From Thermoproteota archaeon (GTDB taxonomy: Archaea; Korarchaeota; Korarchaeia; Korarchaeales; Korarchaeaceae), in contig JAOZFH010000002.1 of the NCBI GenBank assembly GCA_027491415.1, positions 1-51,652 of the forward strand: 51,652 nucleotides of DNA, in the 5' to 3' direction. Shown here piece after piece: positions 7,690-15,383 of the stretch. Below the pieces are notes generated by a model. That model saw nothing but the letters and a program-made list of their open reading frames with translations. It did not search any database and had not been told where the DNA came from. The stretch's first letter is position 1; each line of letters begins with the position of its first letter. The position numbers and the translations under genes are program-made.

Positions 7690-8556
7690 ATGTCCGGGGT
7701 CTTCGGGCGGCTCGCCGGGGGTAAGCTGGCGACCCTGGGGAGGGCCAGGGGGATAGAGAGGTTCATGCTCGGGGTAGGGCTCGCAATCGTACTGCTGGTT
7801 ATAGGGATGGCCGCGTTCGCCGACGTCCTGTCGCCATATGACCCCATAGAGATAGCCGACAGGCCGATCCTGCCGCCCTCCAGAGGGCACCCACTGGGGA
7901 CCGACTCACTCGGGAGAGACGTATTCAGCCGGGTGCTCCACGGGTCCAGGACGATGCTCACAGTCGTCTCGCTGTCGACGCTCATCTCGCTCTTCGTCGG
8001 CGTGCCGCTGGGTCTCCTCTCGGGGTACAGGGGAGGGGTGTTGGACAGGGCCCTCTCGCTGGTCATGGACAGCATATACGCATTCCCGGGACTCATACTG
8101 GCGATAGCCGTCGCTGCCATGCTAGGGCCCGGAGTCTACAACACGGCCATATCGATAGCGGTGGTCTACATGCCGACGTACTTTAGAATGGTCAGGGGAG
8201 AGGTCCTGAGCCTCAAGGAGAGGACCTTCGTCGAGGCGGCCAGGGCGCTGGGGGCCAGGGACCGGACGATCCTGAGGAGGTACCTCCTCCCCAACGTCCT
8301 GCCCACCATACTCGTGGTCTTCTCCCTCAACGTGGCCGACGCGGTCCTCACCGAGGCCGGCCTGAGCTTCCTGGGTTTGAGCGTCCCGTCTCCAACCCCC
8401 GACTGGGGGTTCGACATGAGGAACGGGCAGAGGTACTTCCTCTCGGGATACTGGTGGCTCGTCACCTTTCCCGGCCTCATGATAATCCTGCTCTGCGTGG
8501 GATTCAGTCTGCTCGGCGAGGGACTGGACGCCATCCTGAACCCGCGGGAGGCGTGA
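7690..8556 (+). CDS. ABC transporter permease, DppC/OppC type
   Basis: Second membrane subunit of the peptide importer. ATG at 7690 is preferred, since GGGGGTG at 7680-7686 makes a good ribosome site; a GTG at 7684 is in frame. Seen: an N-terminal membrane segment followed by SPYDP, the GTDSLGRDVFSRVLHGSR motif characteristic of DppC, about six membrane segments, and the EAA loop ERTFVEAARALGARDRTILRRYLLPN. It ends with the family's GEGLDAILNPRE. Three bases separate it from the first ATPase gene. Confidence 0.94.
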   Translation: MSGVFGRLAGGKLATLGRARGIERFMLGVGLAIVLLVIGMAAFADVLSPYDPIEIADRPILPPSRGHPLGTDSLGRDVFSRVLHGSRTMLTVVSLSTLISLFVGVPLGLLSGYRGGVLDRALSLVMDSIYAFPGLILAIAVAAMLGPGVYNTAISIAVVYMPTYFRMVRGEVLSLKERTFVEAARALGARDRTILRRYLLPNVLPTILVVFSLNVADAVLTEAGLSFLGLSVPSPTPDWGFDMRNGQRYFLSGYWWLVTFPGLMIILLCVGFSLLGEGLDAILNPREA

Positions 8557-8559
8557 CCG

Positions 8560-9582
8560 ATGGGGGGCGAACTCCTGAGGATAGAGGACCTCAAGGTTCA
8601 CTACTTCACCTCGGGAGGGGTGGTGAGGGCCGTCGACGGGGTCGACCTGGAGGTGGGGCGAGGGGAGCTGGTCGGCCTCGTTGGGGAGTCCGGGAGCGGC
8701 AAGAGCACCCTCGGCCTGGCCATCCCTAGGCTGATCCCTCCCCCGGGGAGGATCGTGGGGGGCAGTATAGTGTTCGACGGCCTCGACCTCACCGAACTCA
8801 GCGAGGAGGGGATGCGCGATATCAGGGGGAGGAGGATAGGGATGGTCTTCCAGGACCCCATGACCTCCCTCGACCCCCTCATGAAGGTGGGGGACCAGAT
8901 AGCCGAGACCATCCTGGCCCACGAGGACGTCTCCAAGTCAGAGGCGAGGGCGAGGGCCGAGGAACTCCTCGAGGCGGTGGGCATACCCCGCGACAGGTAC
9001 GACGACTACCCCCACCAGTTCAGCGGCGGAATGAGGCAGAGGGTCATGATCGCGTCGGCAATAGCGCTCAAGCCGGACCTCCTCATAGCCGACGAGCCCA
9101 CCACGGCGCTGGACGTCATAGTCCAGGCTCAGATCCTGCACCTCTTCAGGGAGCTCCAGAGGAGCATGGGGATGAGCGTGATACTCATCACGCACGACAT
9201 GGCGCTTGAGATGCAGGTGGCCGACAGGATAGCCGTCATGTACGGCGGGTGGATCGTGGAGTACTCTCCCGCGGCTGCGATGGCGAGAAACCCGCTAAAT
9301 CCCTACACGGCCGAACTCCTGAAGGCCATACCGAATATCGAGCTGGAGGATCAGAGGCTGGTCTCGATACCGGGCTCTCCGCCCGACCTGAGGGCCCCGC
9401 CCCCGGGGTGCAGGTTCCACCCCAGGTGCCGCAGGAGGTTCGAGCCCTGCGCCACTGAGGAGCCCCCGCTAGTCGAGGTCGACGGGAGATTAGTGAAGTG
9501 CCACCTCTACGCTTCGGGAGGGCCGGACTCGGCTGGAGGATCGGAGAGAGGTGAGGGGGAGAGGGAGAATGGGCGAGGATGA
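8560..9582 (+). CDS. Oligopeptide ABC transporter ATPase, DppD/OppD type
   Basis: One of two nucleotide-binding subunits driving peptide import. Walker [10 protein letters not shown] near residues 42-50, Q-loop [12 protein letters not shown], signature FSGGMRQRV, Walker [13 protein letters not shown] and H-loop ITHDM are all intact. The C-terminal oligopeptide-transporter domain carries a Cys cluster ([17 protein letters not shown]), a known iron-sulfur or metal-binding feature of Dpp/Opp ATPases. The ATG at 8560 follows GAGGCGTGACC. The 3' end overlaps the next ATPase by 14 bp, so the two are likely made in equal amounts. Confidence 0.95.
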   Translation: MGGELLRIEDLKVHYFTSGGVVRAVDGVDLEVGRGELVGLVGESGSGKSTLGLAIPRLIPPPGRIVGGSIVFDGLDLTELSEEGMRDIRGRRIGMVFQDPMTSLDPLMKVGDQIAETILAHEDVSKSEARARAEELLEAVGIPRDRYDDYPHQFSGGMRQRVMIASAIALKPDLLIADEPTTALDVIVQAQILHLFRELQRSMGMSVILITHDMALEMQVADRIAVMYGGWIVEYSPAAAMARNPLNPYTAELLKAIPNIELEDQRLVSIPGSPPDLRAPPPGCRFHPRCRRRFEPCATEEPPLVEVDGRLVKCHLYASGGPDSAGGSERGEGERENGRG

Positions 9583-10561
9583 GGAGCTGGTCAGGGTCGA
9601 GGGGCTGAAGAAGTACTTCCCCGTCGAGAGGGGGTTCGTGGAGAGGCTCCTGACCCGTCGGAGGAGGTTCGTCAGGGCCGTCGACGGGGTGACGTTCGGC
9701 ATAAGGAGGGGGGAGGTCCTCTCCCTCGTAGGGGAGACCGGGAGCGGTAAGAGCACGACGGGGAAGCTCATCCTCAGGCTGATAGACCCGACGGAGGGGA
9801 GGATCTACTTCGACGGGGAGGACATCACCGACCTAAGGGGGGAGGAGCTGAGGAGGCTCAGGAGGAGGATGCAGATAATCTACCAAGATCCCTACGCCTC
9901 TCTCAACCCTAGGATGAGGGTAGGCGATGCCATAGCCCACCCGCTCGAGATCCACGGCATGGCCGACAGAGAGGAGAGGAGGGAGGCTGTCCTGGAGATG
10001 CTGGAGAGGGTGGGCCTCGTGCCGGCCGAAGAGTTCTACGACAGGTTCCCGGCCCAGCTCTCAGGGGGACAGCGGCAGAGGGTGGCGATAGCCAGGGCGG
10101 TCATAACCAGGCCCGAGTTCATAGTGGCGGACGAGCCCGTCTCGTCCATAGACGTCTCGCTCAGGGCGTCGATACTTGAGCTCATGATGGACCTCAAGGA
10201 AGAGTTCGGCCTCTCCTACCTGTTCATCACCCACGACCTCGCCGTCGCCAAGTACATCTCCAGCAGGATAGCCGTCATGTACCTGGGCAAGGTTGTGGAG
10301 GTGGGCCCGGTGGAGGAGGTGTTCAGGAATCCGGCTCACCCCTACACCAGAGCCCTGCTGGCGGCCGTGCCGGTGCCGGATCCCGCGAGGGGGCTGGCCC
10401 CCGTTGAACTCAAGGGGGAGATTCCCTCCGCCATCGACATCCCACCCGGGTGCCGGTTCCACCCCAGGTGCCCCGAGGCGAGCGACGTGTGCGGGGAGCG
10501 CGAGCCGGAGATGGTCGAGGTCGGGCCGGACCACTTCGTCGCTTGCCACCTGTACTCCTGA
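9569..10561 (+). CDS. Oligopeptide ABC transporter ATPase, DppF/OppF type
   Basis: Second ATPase of the importer. ATG at 9569 follows a purine-rich GGTGAGGGGGAGAGGGAGA tract that acts as ribosome site; a GTG at 9551 is in frame but less likely. Features: the DppF-type insertion FPVERGFVERLLTRRRRFVRAVDG before Walker A (about 20 residues longer than DppD types, quoted here only in outline), GETGSGKST, Q-loop IYQDPYASLNP, signature LSGGQRQRV, Walker B FIVADEPVSSID, and a C-terminal [17 protein letters not shown] cluster. It ends the operon and converges on the DUF711 gene with a 23-bp gap. Confidence 0.94.
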   Translation: MGEDEELVRVEGLKKYFPVERGFVERLLTRRRRFVRAVDGVTFGIRRGEVLSLVGETGSGKSTTGKLILRLIDPTEGRIYFDGEDITDLRGEELRRLRRRMQIIYQDPYASLNPRMRVGDAIAHPLEIHGMADREERREAVLEMLERVGLVPAEEFYDRFPAQLSGGQRQRVAIARAVITRPEFIVADEPVSSIDVSLRASILELMMDLKEEFGLSYLFITHDLAVAKYISSRIAVMYLGKVVEVGPVEEVFRNPAHPYTRALLAAVPVPDPARGLAPVELKGEIPSAIDIPPGCRFHPRCPEASDVCGEREPEMVEVGPDHFVACHLYS

Positions 10562-10584
10562 CTCAACTGGGTGCCCGTTCGACT

Positions 10585-11652
10585 TCATGGGGTCATAACC
10601 GGAACAGAGCCAAATCTCCCCAAGTCCACCCAGTCGCCGGGTCTTGCGTCGGCCAGGATCAGTCTCAACCCCAAGGGCCTCCCTTTGATGGCCGCAGCCG
10701 CGAGGACATCCATCATCAGCTTAGCCAAGGTAGGGGGGTTGAAGAGCGGAAGCGCCACCATGTCAACTCCGGCCACGCACACCGTTGACAGGCCGACTAG
10801 ATCCCTCAGTCTGAGTTTGCCACGCGAGGCAAGCTCCTTAAGTCGGTCGTCCTCGGCAACGGGCAGCATGACCTCCGAGAAGCCAACCGTCGGTGCGTAG
10901 TCTCTCAGAGAGGAGAGAATGGCGTTCAGTCGCCAGATCGCCCAGTAGGTGCCTGGCCCGCCGAACTCCTCTTCCGTGAGGGACTCTATCAGGGCCGCGA
11001 CGGACTCCTCCATCCACGGCGACACGGACGGGTCTACGCCGAGGAACTCTATGCCAGAGGACATGGCTATTCTCCTGCCAGCCTCCGTGGCCCAATTCAC
11101 GATTTCGATAATCCTCTGTTTCAGTTGCCTCCAGGATCCGGTCTGCGCGGCCACCCTGAGATCTCCCGCGTAGAGCAGGCTGAGGGAAATGCCCTCCCTC
11201 TCTGAAGCTGTGGACGGGAAGTAGGGCGTCTCGACGAGTCCCCCCAGCCCAAAGGCAATCCTCGTGAGGGCTTCGGGTCCATGGTCTTCGAACACGGAGT
11301 GTAGAAGCCTGGCGAGCTTAGTCGCGAACTCGGGTCGCGGTCGCCTGACCTCGATCCCCACGAAGATCGCGTCGGAGACGGAAAGGAGAGCCGGCGCCCC
11401 GCCAGCCTGATCCAAGCTTAGGGGGATGGAGAGGTACTCCGCACCTGCTTCAGTCGCGCGGTCGTAGACCTCGGCGACGAGGTCCGGGCTCCGCGCCCAA
11501 GGCCCCCTGGGGAGGACGATCCTCTTGGTCCAGGCCAGGTCGCCCGAGGCCGAAAAGGCGGGCTCGGATTTGGCTAGGATGAGGTCCGAGATAGTGTCGA
11601 TTTTCTCAGGATCGACGGGCGGTGCGTGGAAGGCGAGAGCCCTGATCCTCAA
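10585..11652 (-). CDS. DUF711/UPF0210 family protein
   Basis: 355 residues starting MRIRALAFH, the typical opening of archaeal DUF711 proteins, which are structurally related to the glycyl-radical (pyruvate formate-lyase) fold but lack a proven reaction. Supporting family features are the glycine-rich AFGLGGLVETPYFPS segment and the C-terminal stretch with GLSTVCVAGVDMVALP and ADARPGDWVDLG. No glycyl-radical motif or signal peptide is seen, so a cytosolic location is likely. The start is TTG at 11652, with an AT-rich GATTTTTCG about 35 bp upstream. Archaeal members are shorter than the roughly 450-residue bacterial ones. It is monocistronic between the peptide transporter and a long gene-free region. 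Confidence 0.6.
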   Translation of the reverse strand: MRIRALAFHAPPVDPEKIDTISDLILAKSEPAFSASGDLAWTKRIVLPRGPWARSPDLVAEVYDRATEAGAEYLSIPLSLDQAGGAPALLSVSDAIFVGIEVRRPRPEFATKLARLLHSVFEDHGPEALTRIAFGLGGLVETPYFPSTASEREGISLSLLYAGDLRVAAQTGSWRQLKQRIIEIVNWATEAGRRIAMSSGIEFLGVDPSVSPWMEESVAALIESLTEEEFGGPGTYWAIWRLNAILSSLRDYAPTVGFSEVMLPVAEDDRLKELASRGKLRLRDLVGLSTVCVAGVDMVALPLFNPPTLAKLMMDVLAAAAIKGRPLGLRLILADARPGDWVDLGRFGSVPVMTP

Positions 11653-11988
11653 GGCTCAACACCTCGTCATGGGCCCGCCGGATCACGAAAAATCTCTGCT
11701 GCGTGCGTCCAGAACGCGCATGGTCTCGCGTGCCCCCTGGTGGGAACCGGGTCGATAGAGATGTGGCCGAGACGCCCAATGCCTCTTCCCAGGGACGATC
11801 AACCTCGCGCTCGAAGAGAGGAACTTAGTGGTCGTGAAGTCCCGCAGCGATCCCGCCTTGGTTCGGCTCAGAGCTGCGCGGTTGCGGGAGGTCTGAGTCA
11901 GGGAGATCTATGCGCGTCGACAAGGCGGCTGCTTGATTTTTTGGGCCCTCCCTCGCACGACGGTTTGCCCCTCGCGCTTCTCTGAGTG

Positions 11989-12083
11989 CACCGATATATC
12001 CGCCGAATTCTTGGATCAAGAATTGCCCGCCGCGTATGAAGGAACAGACGCGTTCTGCGAGGAGAGGTGCGGATATATCGGTG
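11989..12083. repeat. 15-bp perfect inverted repeat with TATATC core
   Basis: The left arm CACCGATATATCCGC (11989-12003) and right arm GCGGATATATCGGTG (12069-12083) are exact reverse complements separated by 65 bp. Each arm carries the near-palindromic core GATATATC in GC-rich surroundings. Such an arrangement could be two operator sites in opposite orientation, two divergent or facing TATA boxes, or protein-binding sites flanking an origin. They do not match the archaeal ORB consensus as I know it. Confidence 0.7.
12006..12024. repeat. Perfect 8-bp hairpin inside the larger inverted repeat
   Basis: AATTCTTG, loop GAT, CAAGAATT: a perfect stem with a 3-base loop, AT-rich in GC-rich DNA. It lies next to the left arm of the 15-bp inverted repeat. 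It has no T-run after it on either strand, so it is not an obvious terminator. Confidence 0.6.
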
Positions 12084-12364
12084 AACCCAATAGGAGGAGA
12101 TCTGCGACTCTTTGGAGGCACAGACGGCGGGGAACTTGAGTCTTCTGGAAGGAGTGTCAGAATTACGGGTGGGGCGCGCTGGCAAGACTGTAAAAGGCGA
12201 ACTTCTGCCGGAGGGTACATACTACCCTGTCAGATGAGGAAAGCTCTCCTAGCCTGGCGTGCCCGCCCCAGGCCTCACCGATTGGTGTGGCGAATCGGCG
12301 TGTCCCGCAGACGCAGGGAACATCCCAGAGAGTGGAGCTAGAGGTAAGAGATAACTTGGGAAGC

Positions 12365-12382
12365 CCTCGAGGGCCCTCGAGG
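12365..12382. repeat. 18-bp perfect palindrome
   Basis: CCTCGAGGGCCCTCGAGG equals its own reverse complement across 18 bases. It is also two copies of CCTCGAGG joined by GC. Immediately downstream, CCCCCTTTTGG gives a short T-run, so on the plus strand it might terminate a transcript from the gene-free region; it could also be a dimeric operator. Confidence 0.6.
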
Positions 12383-12510
12383 CCCCCTTTTGGCACAGGG
12401 CCATTCTCATCCGTCATAAGGGGTCCCCCAAGGGGCCGAAGTTGGGGACTACCTTGACCATAGAGGAGAGCTACGGGGGACCAAGACCGGCCGCTGCGGT
12501 CACGCTCTTC

Positions 12511-12520
12511 CTATTTAATC
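12511..12520 (+). promoter_or_regulatory. Candidate promoter of AMP phosphorylase
   Basis: CTATTTAATC lies 49-58 bp upstream of the ATG at 12569, allowing a leader of about 25 nt with GAGGTGATC at 12540-12548. It is the only strong TATA-like element in the right part of the gene-free region. Confidence 0.45.
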
Positions 12521-12568
12521 AGGGGTGCCACAACTCCCCCGAGGTGATCGAGAGTTCGGGTTAAGGTA

Positions 12569-14065
12569 ATGCCCGAGAGCTTTCCGGCAGGCCGTAGGAT
12601 AATACTCCTCTCGGCTCAGGATGCCAGGGAGGCAGGCCTGAGACCGTACGACAGGGTTAGAGTTAGCCTGGACAGCAAGAGCGCGACTGCCCTGCTCTCC
12701 GTGGTCGAGGGGATGATCCCACCCGGAGAGGCCGTACTATCGCTGGAACTCAGGGGGGCCCTCGAGGTTCAGTCTGGAGAAGAGGTCACTCTCAGCCTAG
12801 CTGGCAGGCCCAAATCCTTCGACGCCATACGGAAGAAGATGCGGGGGGAGGAGCTGACCCCCGAGGAGATAAGGGCCATAGTGTTTGACGCGGCGAACTA
12901 CGAGATAGGCGAGCTGGAGATAGCCGCCTTCCTGCTGGCTCAGGAGTTCAAGGGAATGAACATGAACGAGATAGTGGCCCTCACGAAGGCCATGGTGGAG
13001 GCGGGCTCCACGGTGGACTTCGGAAGGCCCGTCTACGAGAAGCACTCCATAGGCGGCGTGCCCGGGAACAAGGTCAGCCTCCTAATAGTCCCGATAGCTG
13101 CGTCGCTGGGAGTCTTCATCCCCAAGACCAGCAGCAGGGCGATAACCAGCCCGGCTGGCACCGCTGACACGATGGAGGTCTTAGCCCCGGTGGAGTTCGA
13201 CCTTGAGGAGTACAAGGAGGTGGCCCTCAAGGCAGGAGGGTGCATAGTCTGGGGTGGAAAGCTCGACCTGGCGCCGGTTGACGACATATTCATCAGGATA
13301 GAGCACCCCCTCGGCATAGACCCGAGGAGTCAGATGCTCGCCAGCATATTCTCCAAGAAGCTGGCCGTCGGCATACAGGGGCTCGTCATGGACATACCAA
13401 CGGGGAAGGGGGCCAAGGTTGAGGATCTGAAGGATGCGGAGGCCCTCGCGAGCCAGTTCATCGAGCTGGGCAGGAGGTTTGACGTCAGAGTTCAGTGCGG
13501 CATAACCTACGGGGGACAGCCCGTGGGCCACGCCGTCGGCCCCGCGCTGGAGGCCAGAGAGGCCCTCGAGGCCCTCATGGGCGGGGGGCCGGCCAGCCTG
13601 ATAGAGAAGTCGACTAGCCTGGCCGGCCTGCTGCTGGAGCTCTCCGGCGTGACTACCAAGGGGGCCGGCCAGGATGCCGCGAAGGAGGCCCTAAGGACGG
13701 GAAGGGCGCTTGATAAGATGAGGGAGATAATCGAGGCCCAGGGCGGGGATCCCAAGGTCGAGCCCGGGGACATCCCCGTCGGGGAGTACAGGGTGGAGCT
13801 TAGGGCGCCAGCCGACGGCTACGTTACCGACGTGGACAACGCGTCGATCGCGACGATAGCCAGGCTCGCCGGAGCCCCAAGCGAGAAGGGCGCCGGCGTG
13901 CTCCTCCACGCCAAGCAGGGGTACAAGGTGAAGAAGGGGGATGTGCTCCTCGAGATCTTTGCCGAGAGGGAGTCTAAGCTTACAGAAGCCTATGAGGCTG
14001 CCGTGAGGTTGAGGCCAGTAACCGTCGAGGGCATGCTCCTCCGGAGGGTCCCGGAGTACCTGTGA
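12569..14065 (+). CDS. deoA: AMP phosphorylase (archaeal thymidine-phosphorylase family)
   Basis: Catalyses AMP plus phosphate to adenine plus ribose 1,5-bisphosphate, the first step of the archaeal AMP pathway that leads through ribulose 1,5-bisphosphate to type III RuBisCO. 498 residues, the family length. An archaeal-specific N-terminal domain (about 1-80) precedes the helical alpha domain. Family signatures are KHSIGGVPGNKVS at 158-170 and TSSRAITSPAGTADTMEV at 187-204, followed by GGKLDLAPVDD and the C-terminal GADGYV-type barrel-sandwich region. The longer form with the N-terminal domain separates it from bacterial pyrimidine phosphorylases. No isomerase or RuBisCO gene lies in the window. 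Its stop overlaps the GTG of a decayed Nre fragment. Confidence 0.92.
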   Translation: MPESFPAGRRIILLSAQDAREAGLRPYDRVRVSLDSKSATALLSVVEGMIPPGEAVLSLELRGALEVQSGEEVTLSLAGRPKSFDAIRKKMRGEELTPEEIRAIVFDAANYEIGELEIAAFLLAQEFKGMNMNEIVALTKAMVEAGSTVDFGRPVYEKHSIGGVPGNKVSLLIVPIAASLGVFIPKTSSRAITSPAGTADTMEVLAPVEFDLEEYKEVALKAGGCIVWGGKLDLAPVDDIFIRIEHPLGIDPRSQMLASIFSKKLAVGIQGLVMDIPTGKGAKVEDLKDAEALASQFIELGRRFDVRVQCGITYGGQPVGHAVGPALEAREALEALMGGGPASLIEKSTSLAGLLLELSGVTTKGAGQDAAKEALRTGRALDKMREIIEAQGGDPKVEPGDIPVGEYRVELRAPADGYVTDVDNASIATIARLAGAPSEKGAGVLLHAKQGYKVKKGDVLLEIFAERESKLTEAYEAAVRLRPVTVEGMLLRRVPEYL

Positions 14066-14375
14066 TTTACCGCGCGCGAGACTTGGAGGGGCCTCTAGGC
14101 CGCGTCGAGTACGCCAGCATGGGCGGGCGCTACTTCGCGGCCAGGCTGGCGGTGACGGAGGCCCGAGAGAGAGGGCAAGCGAGGGTCCTCGTCCTCGGGG
14201 AGATCCACCGTGATCAGCTCACGCCCCTAAGGGGTCTGGCTTGTGAGGGAGGGCTTGAGGTCCACCCTGCGCGAGAGGCCCCGCGAGGTTCTACAGCCTC
14301 GAGGAGGCAGGTCGGCACCTCGACCTCCCGCTCCGCTTCTGGGTCTGGGTCTCCGAGACCCTCGGGGGAATGTAG
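14062..14375 (+). pseudogene. Remnant of an Nre-type (DUF650/651) protein, C-terminal domain with two frameshifts
   Basis: Starting at a GTG that overlaps the AMP phosphorylase stop (GTGA), the first frame reads VEYASMGGRYFAARLAV and VLVLGEIHRDQLTPL. Near 14230 the homology moves to the next frame, GVWLVREGLRSTLRERPR. At about 14285 it moves to the third frame, RFYSLEEAGRHLDLPLRF, then WVWVSETLGGM and a TAG at 14373-14375. Joined, these segments match in order the C-terminal domain of archaeal Nre proteins, which interact with PCNA in DNA repair. The roughly 300-residue N-terminal part is missing because deoA occupies the space. This is a truncated and decayed gene unless both frameshifts are assembly errors. 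Confidence 0.6.
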
Positions 14376-14410
14376 GCAGGGGACCCTATCCAAGTACCTG
14401 TGAGCCCGGC

Positions 14411-15340
14411 CTACTGTCCCAGCTGCCTCGCTATGTCCTCCAGGGCCCTGAGCCTGTCCACGATGTTAGGGTGTGTGGAGAATATCCCGAGGATCCTCTC
14501 CGACACCGTAAGCTTCTTCTCCATCAGCGCCCTCCTTAGCTCAGCCGGATCCACTGGGGGGAGCATCGGGTCGGATATGAAGAGCGGGCGTGCCTGGGCA
14601 GCCCGGATCCCCAAGCTGGGATTAGAGCGGGCCGCTATCTTCACCAGCGCGTGTTGGAGCCTCCTGGCGCCCCCGGGAATCACCGTCGCGGCGTGTGCGT
14701 CGGCGTAGTACTCCCTAAGCCTGCTCAGCCTGAGCGACACGAGCCAGAGCACGGTGGCCAGGGCGATCGCCAGGCCTCCGGCGAGGACCAGCTGCCCCCT
14801 GTCGTCCCTGTCCCCCAGGTAGGAAGAGTAGTATAGCGACCTGCCGATGTGGTAGAAGATCGCTGGCAGGGTCGAGGCGAGCATCATCACCTGCATGTCG
14901 CCGTGGGCGACGTGCCCGACCTCGTGAGCAAGGACGGCCTCGACCTCCTCGGGGGAGAGGGTCGAGAGGAGCCCCTCCGTCACGGCCACCCTGTAGCCGG
15001 AGATGGGTGTCCCGTAGGCGAACGCGTTCGGCACGTTGAGCGGAACCAGGACGAGCTTCGGCTTCCTGACTCCGCTCTCCGCCGAGATCCTCTCCAGCGC
15101 CTCGTGGAGCCACGGGGCCTCCGAGGGCTTGAGCTCCCTGGCCCTGTACATGAGCTCGATCAGCGACGGCGAGGTGAGCCACATGAGGAAGTTGAAGGCG
15201 ACGGCCAGGGCGACGGCGGCGAGGGGGTTGACGAACCTCGTGAGCGCCGCGAAGGCCAGCGTCGCCAGCCCTATCAGCAGAGCAAGCGTCCCGAACATCT
15301 CGAAGCGGAGCCTGCCCAAGTTCGCTATTCTGGTGGACAT
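14411..15340 (-). CDS. htpX: HtpX-like M48 zinc metalloprotease
   Basis: Membrane-bound protease for quality control of membrane proteins, active site facing the cytoplasm. 309 residues with two N-terminal membrane segments (about 17-34 and 39-56), zinc site HEVGH at 139-143, two further hydrophobic segments (about 150-170 and 185-203), and the third zinc ligand Glu210 in REYYADAHAA. The last 60 residues match the usual HtpX tail including the STHPNIVDRLRAL motif. ATG at 15340; the minus-strand TTTTTTACC at 15366-15374 is a TATA-like element about 28 bp upstream, so transcription is probably independent of the transglutaminase gene on the same strand. Confidence 0.9.
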   Translation of the reverse strand: MSTRIANLGRLRFEMFGTLALLIGLATLAFAALTRFVNPLAAVALAVAFNFLMWLTSPSLIELMYRARELKPSEAPWLHEALERISAESGVRKPKLVLVPLNVPNAFAYGTPISGYRVAVTEGLLSTLSPEEVEAVLAHEVGHVAHGDMQVMMLASTLPAIFYHIGRSLYYSSYLGDRDDRGQLVLAGGLAIALATVLWLVSLRLSRLREYYADAHAATVIPGGARRLQHALVKIAARSNPSLGIRAAQARPLFISDPMLPPVDPAELRRALMEKKLTVSERILGIFSTHPNIVDRLRALEDIARQLGQ

Positions 15341-15383
15341 ACTCGTGGTTGAGGGGTGGGAGGGGGTAAAAAAGTTGGGGGGC

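Larger units (their letters stand above)
11653..12568. other. 0.9-kb region without a convincing gene
   Basis: Open frames here have random composition on both strands and no family resemblance, start signals or coupling. The region holds three structured elements listed separately (a 15-bp inverted repeat, a nested hairpin, and an 18-bp palindrome), several G- or C-runs between 12380 and 12450, and a probable promoter for AMP phosphorylase at its right end. I looked for SRP RNA, RNase P RNA and tRNA core sequences and did not find them. A regulatory RNA, a replication-related site or an eroded gene remain possible. Confidence 0.5.

Noticed and set aside
6653-7756. 367-codon plus-strand frame over the DppB gene
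   Set aside because: Arg/Gly/Pro-rich and without membrane segments; the DppB frame carries all family motifs.
11653-12568. SRP RNA or RNase P RNA
   Set aside because: The conserved cores (GGAAG/AGCAG of SRP; ACAGAAA-type and GAGGAAAGTCC of RNase P) were not found; GAGGAAAGCTC near 12236 is only a partial match.
14062-14375. Programmed frameshifting of the Nre fragment
   Set aside because: Two shifts in opposite places without slippery heptamers, and missing N-terminal domain, fit decay or error better than recoding.
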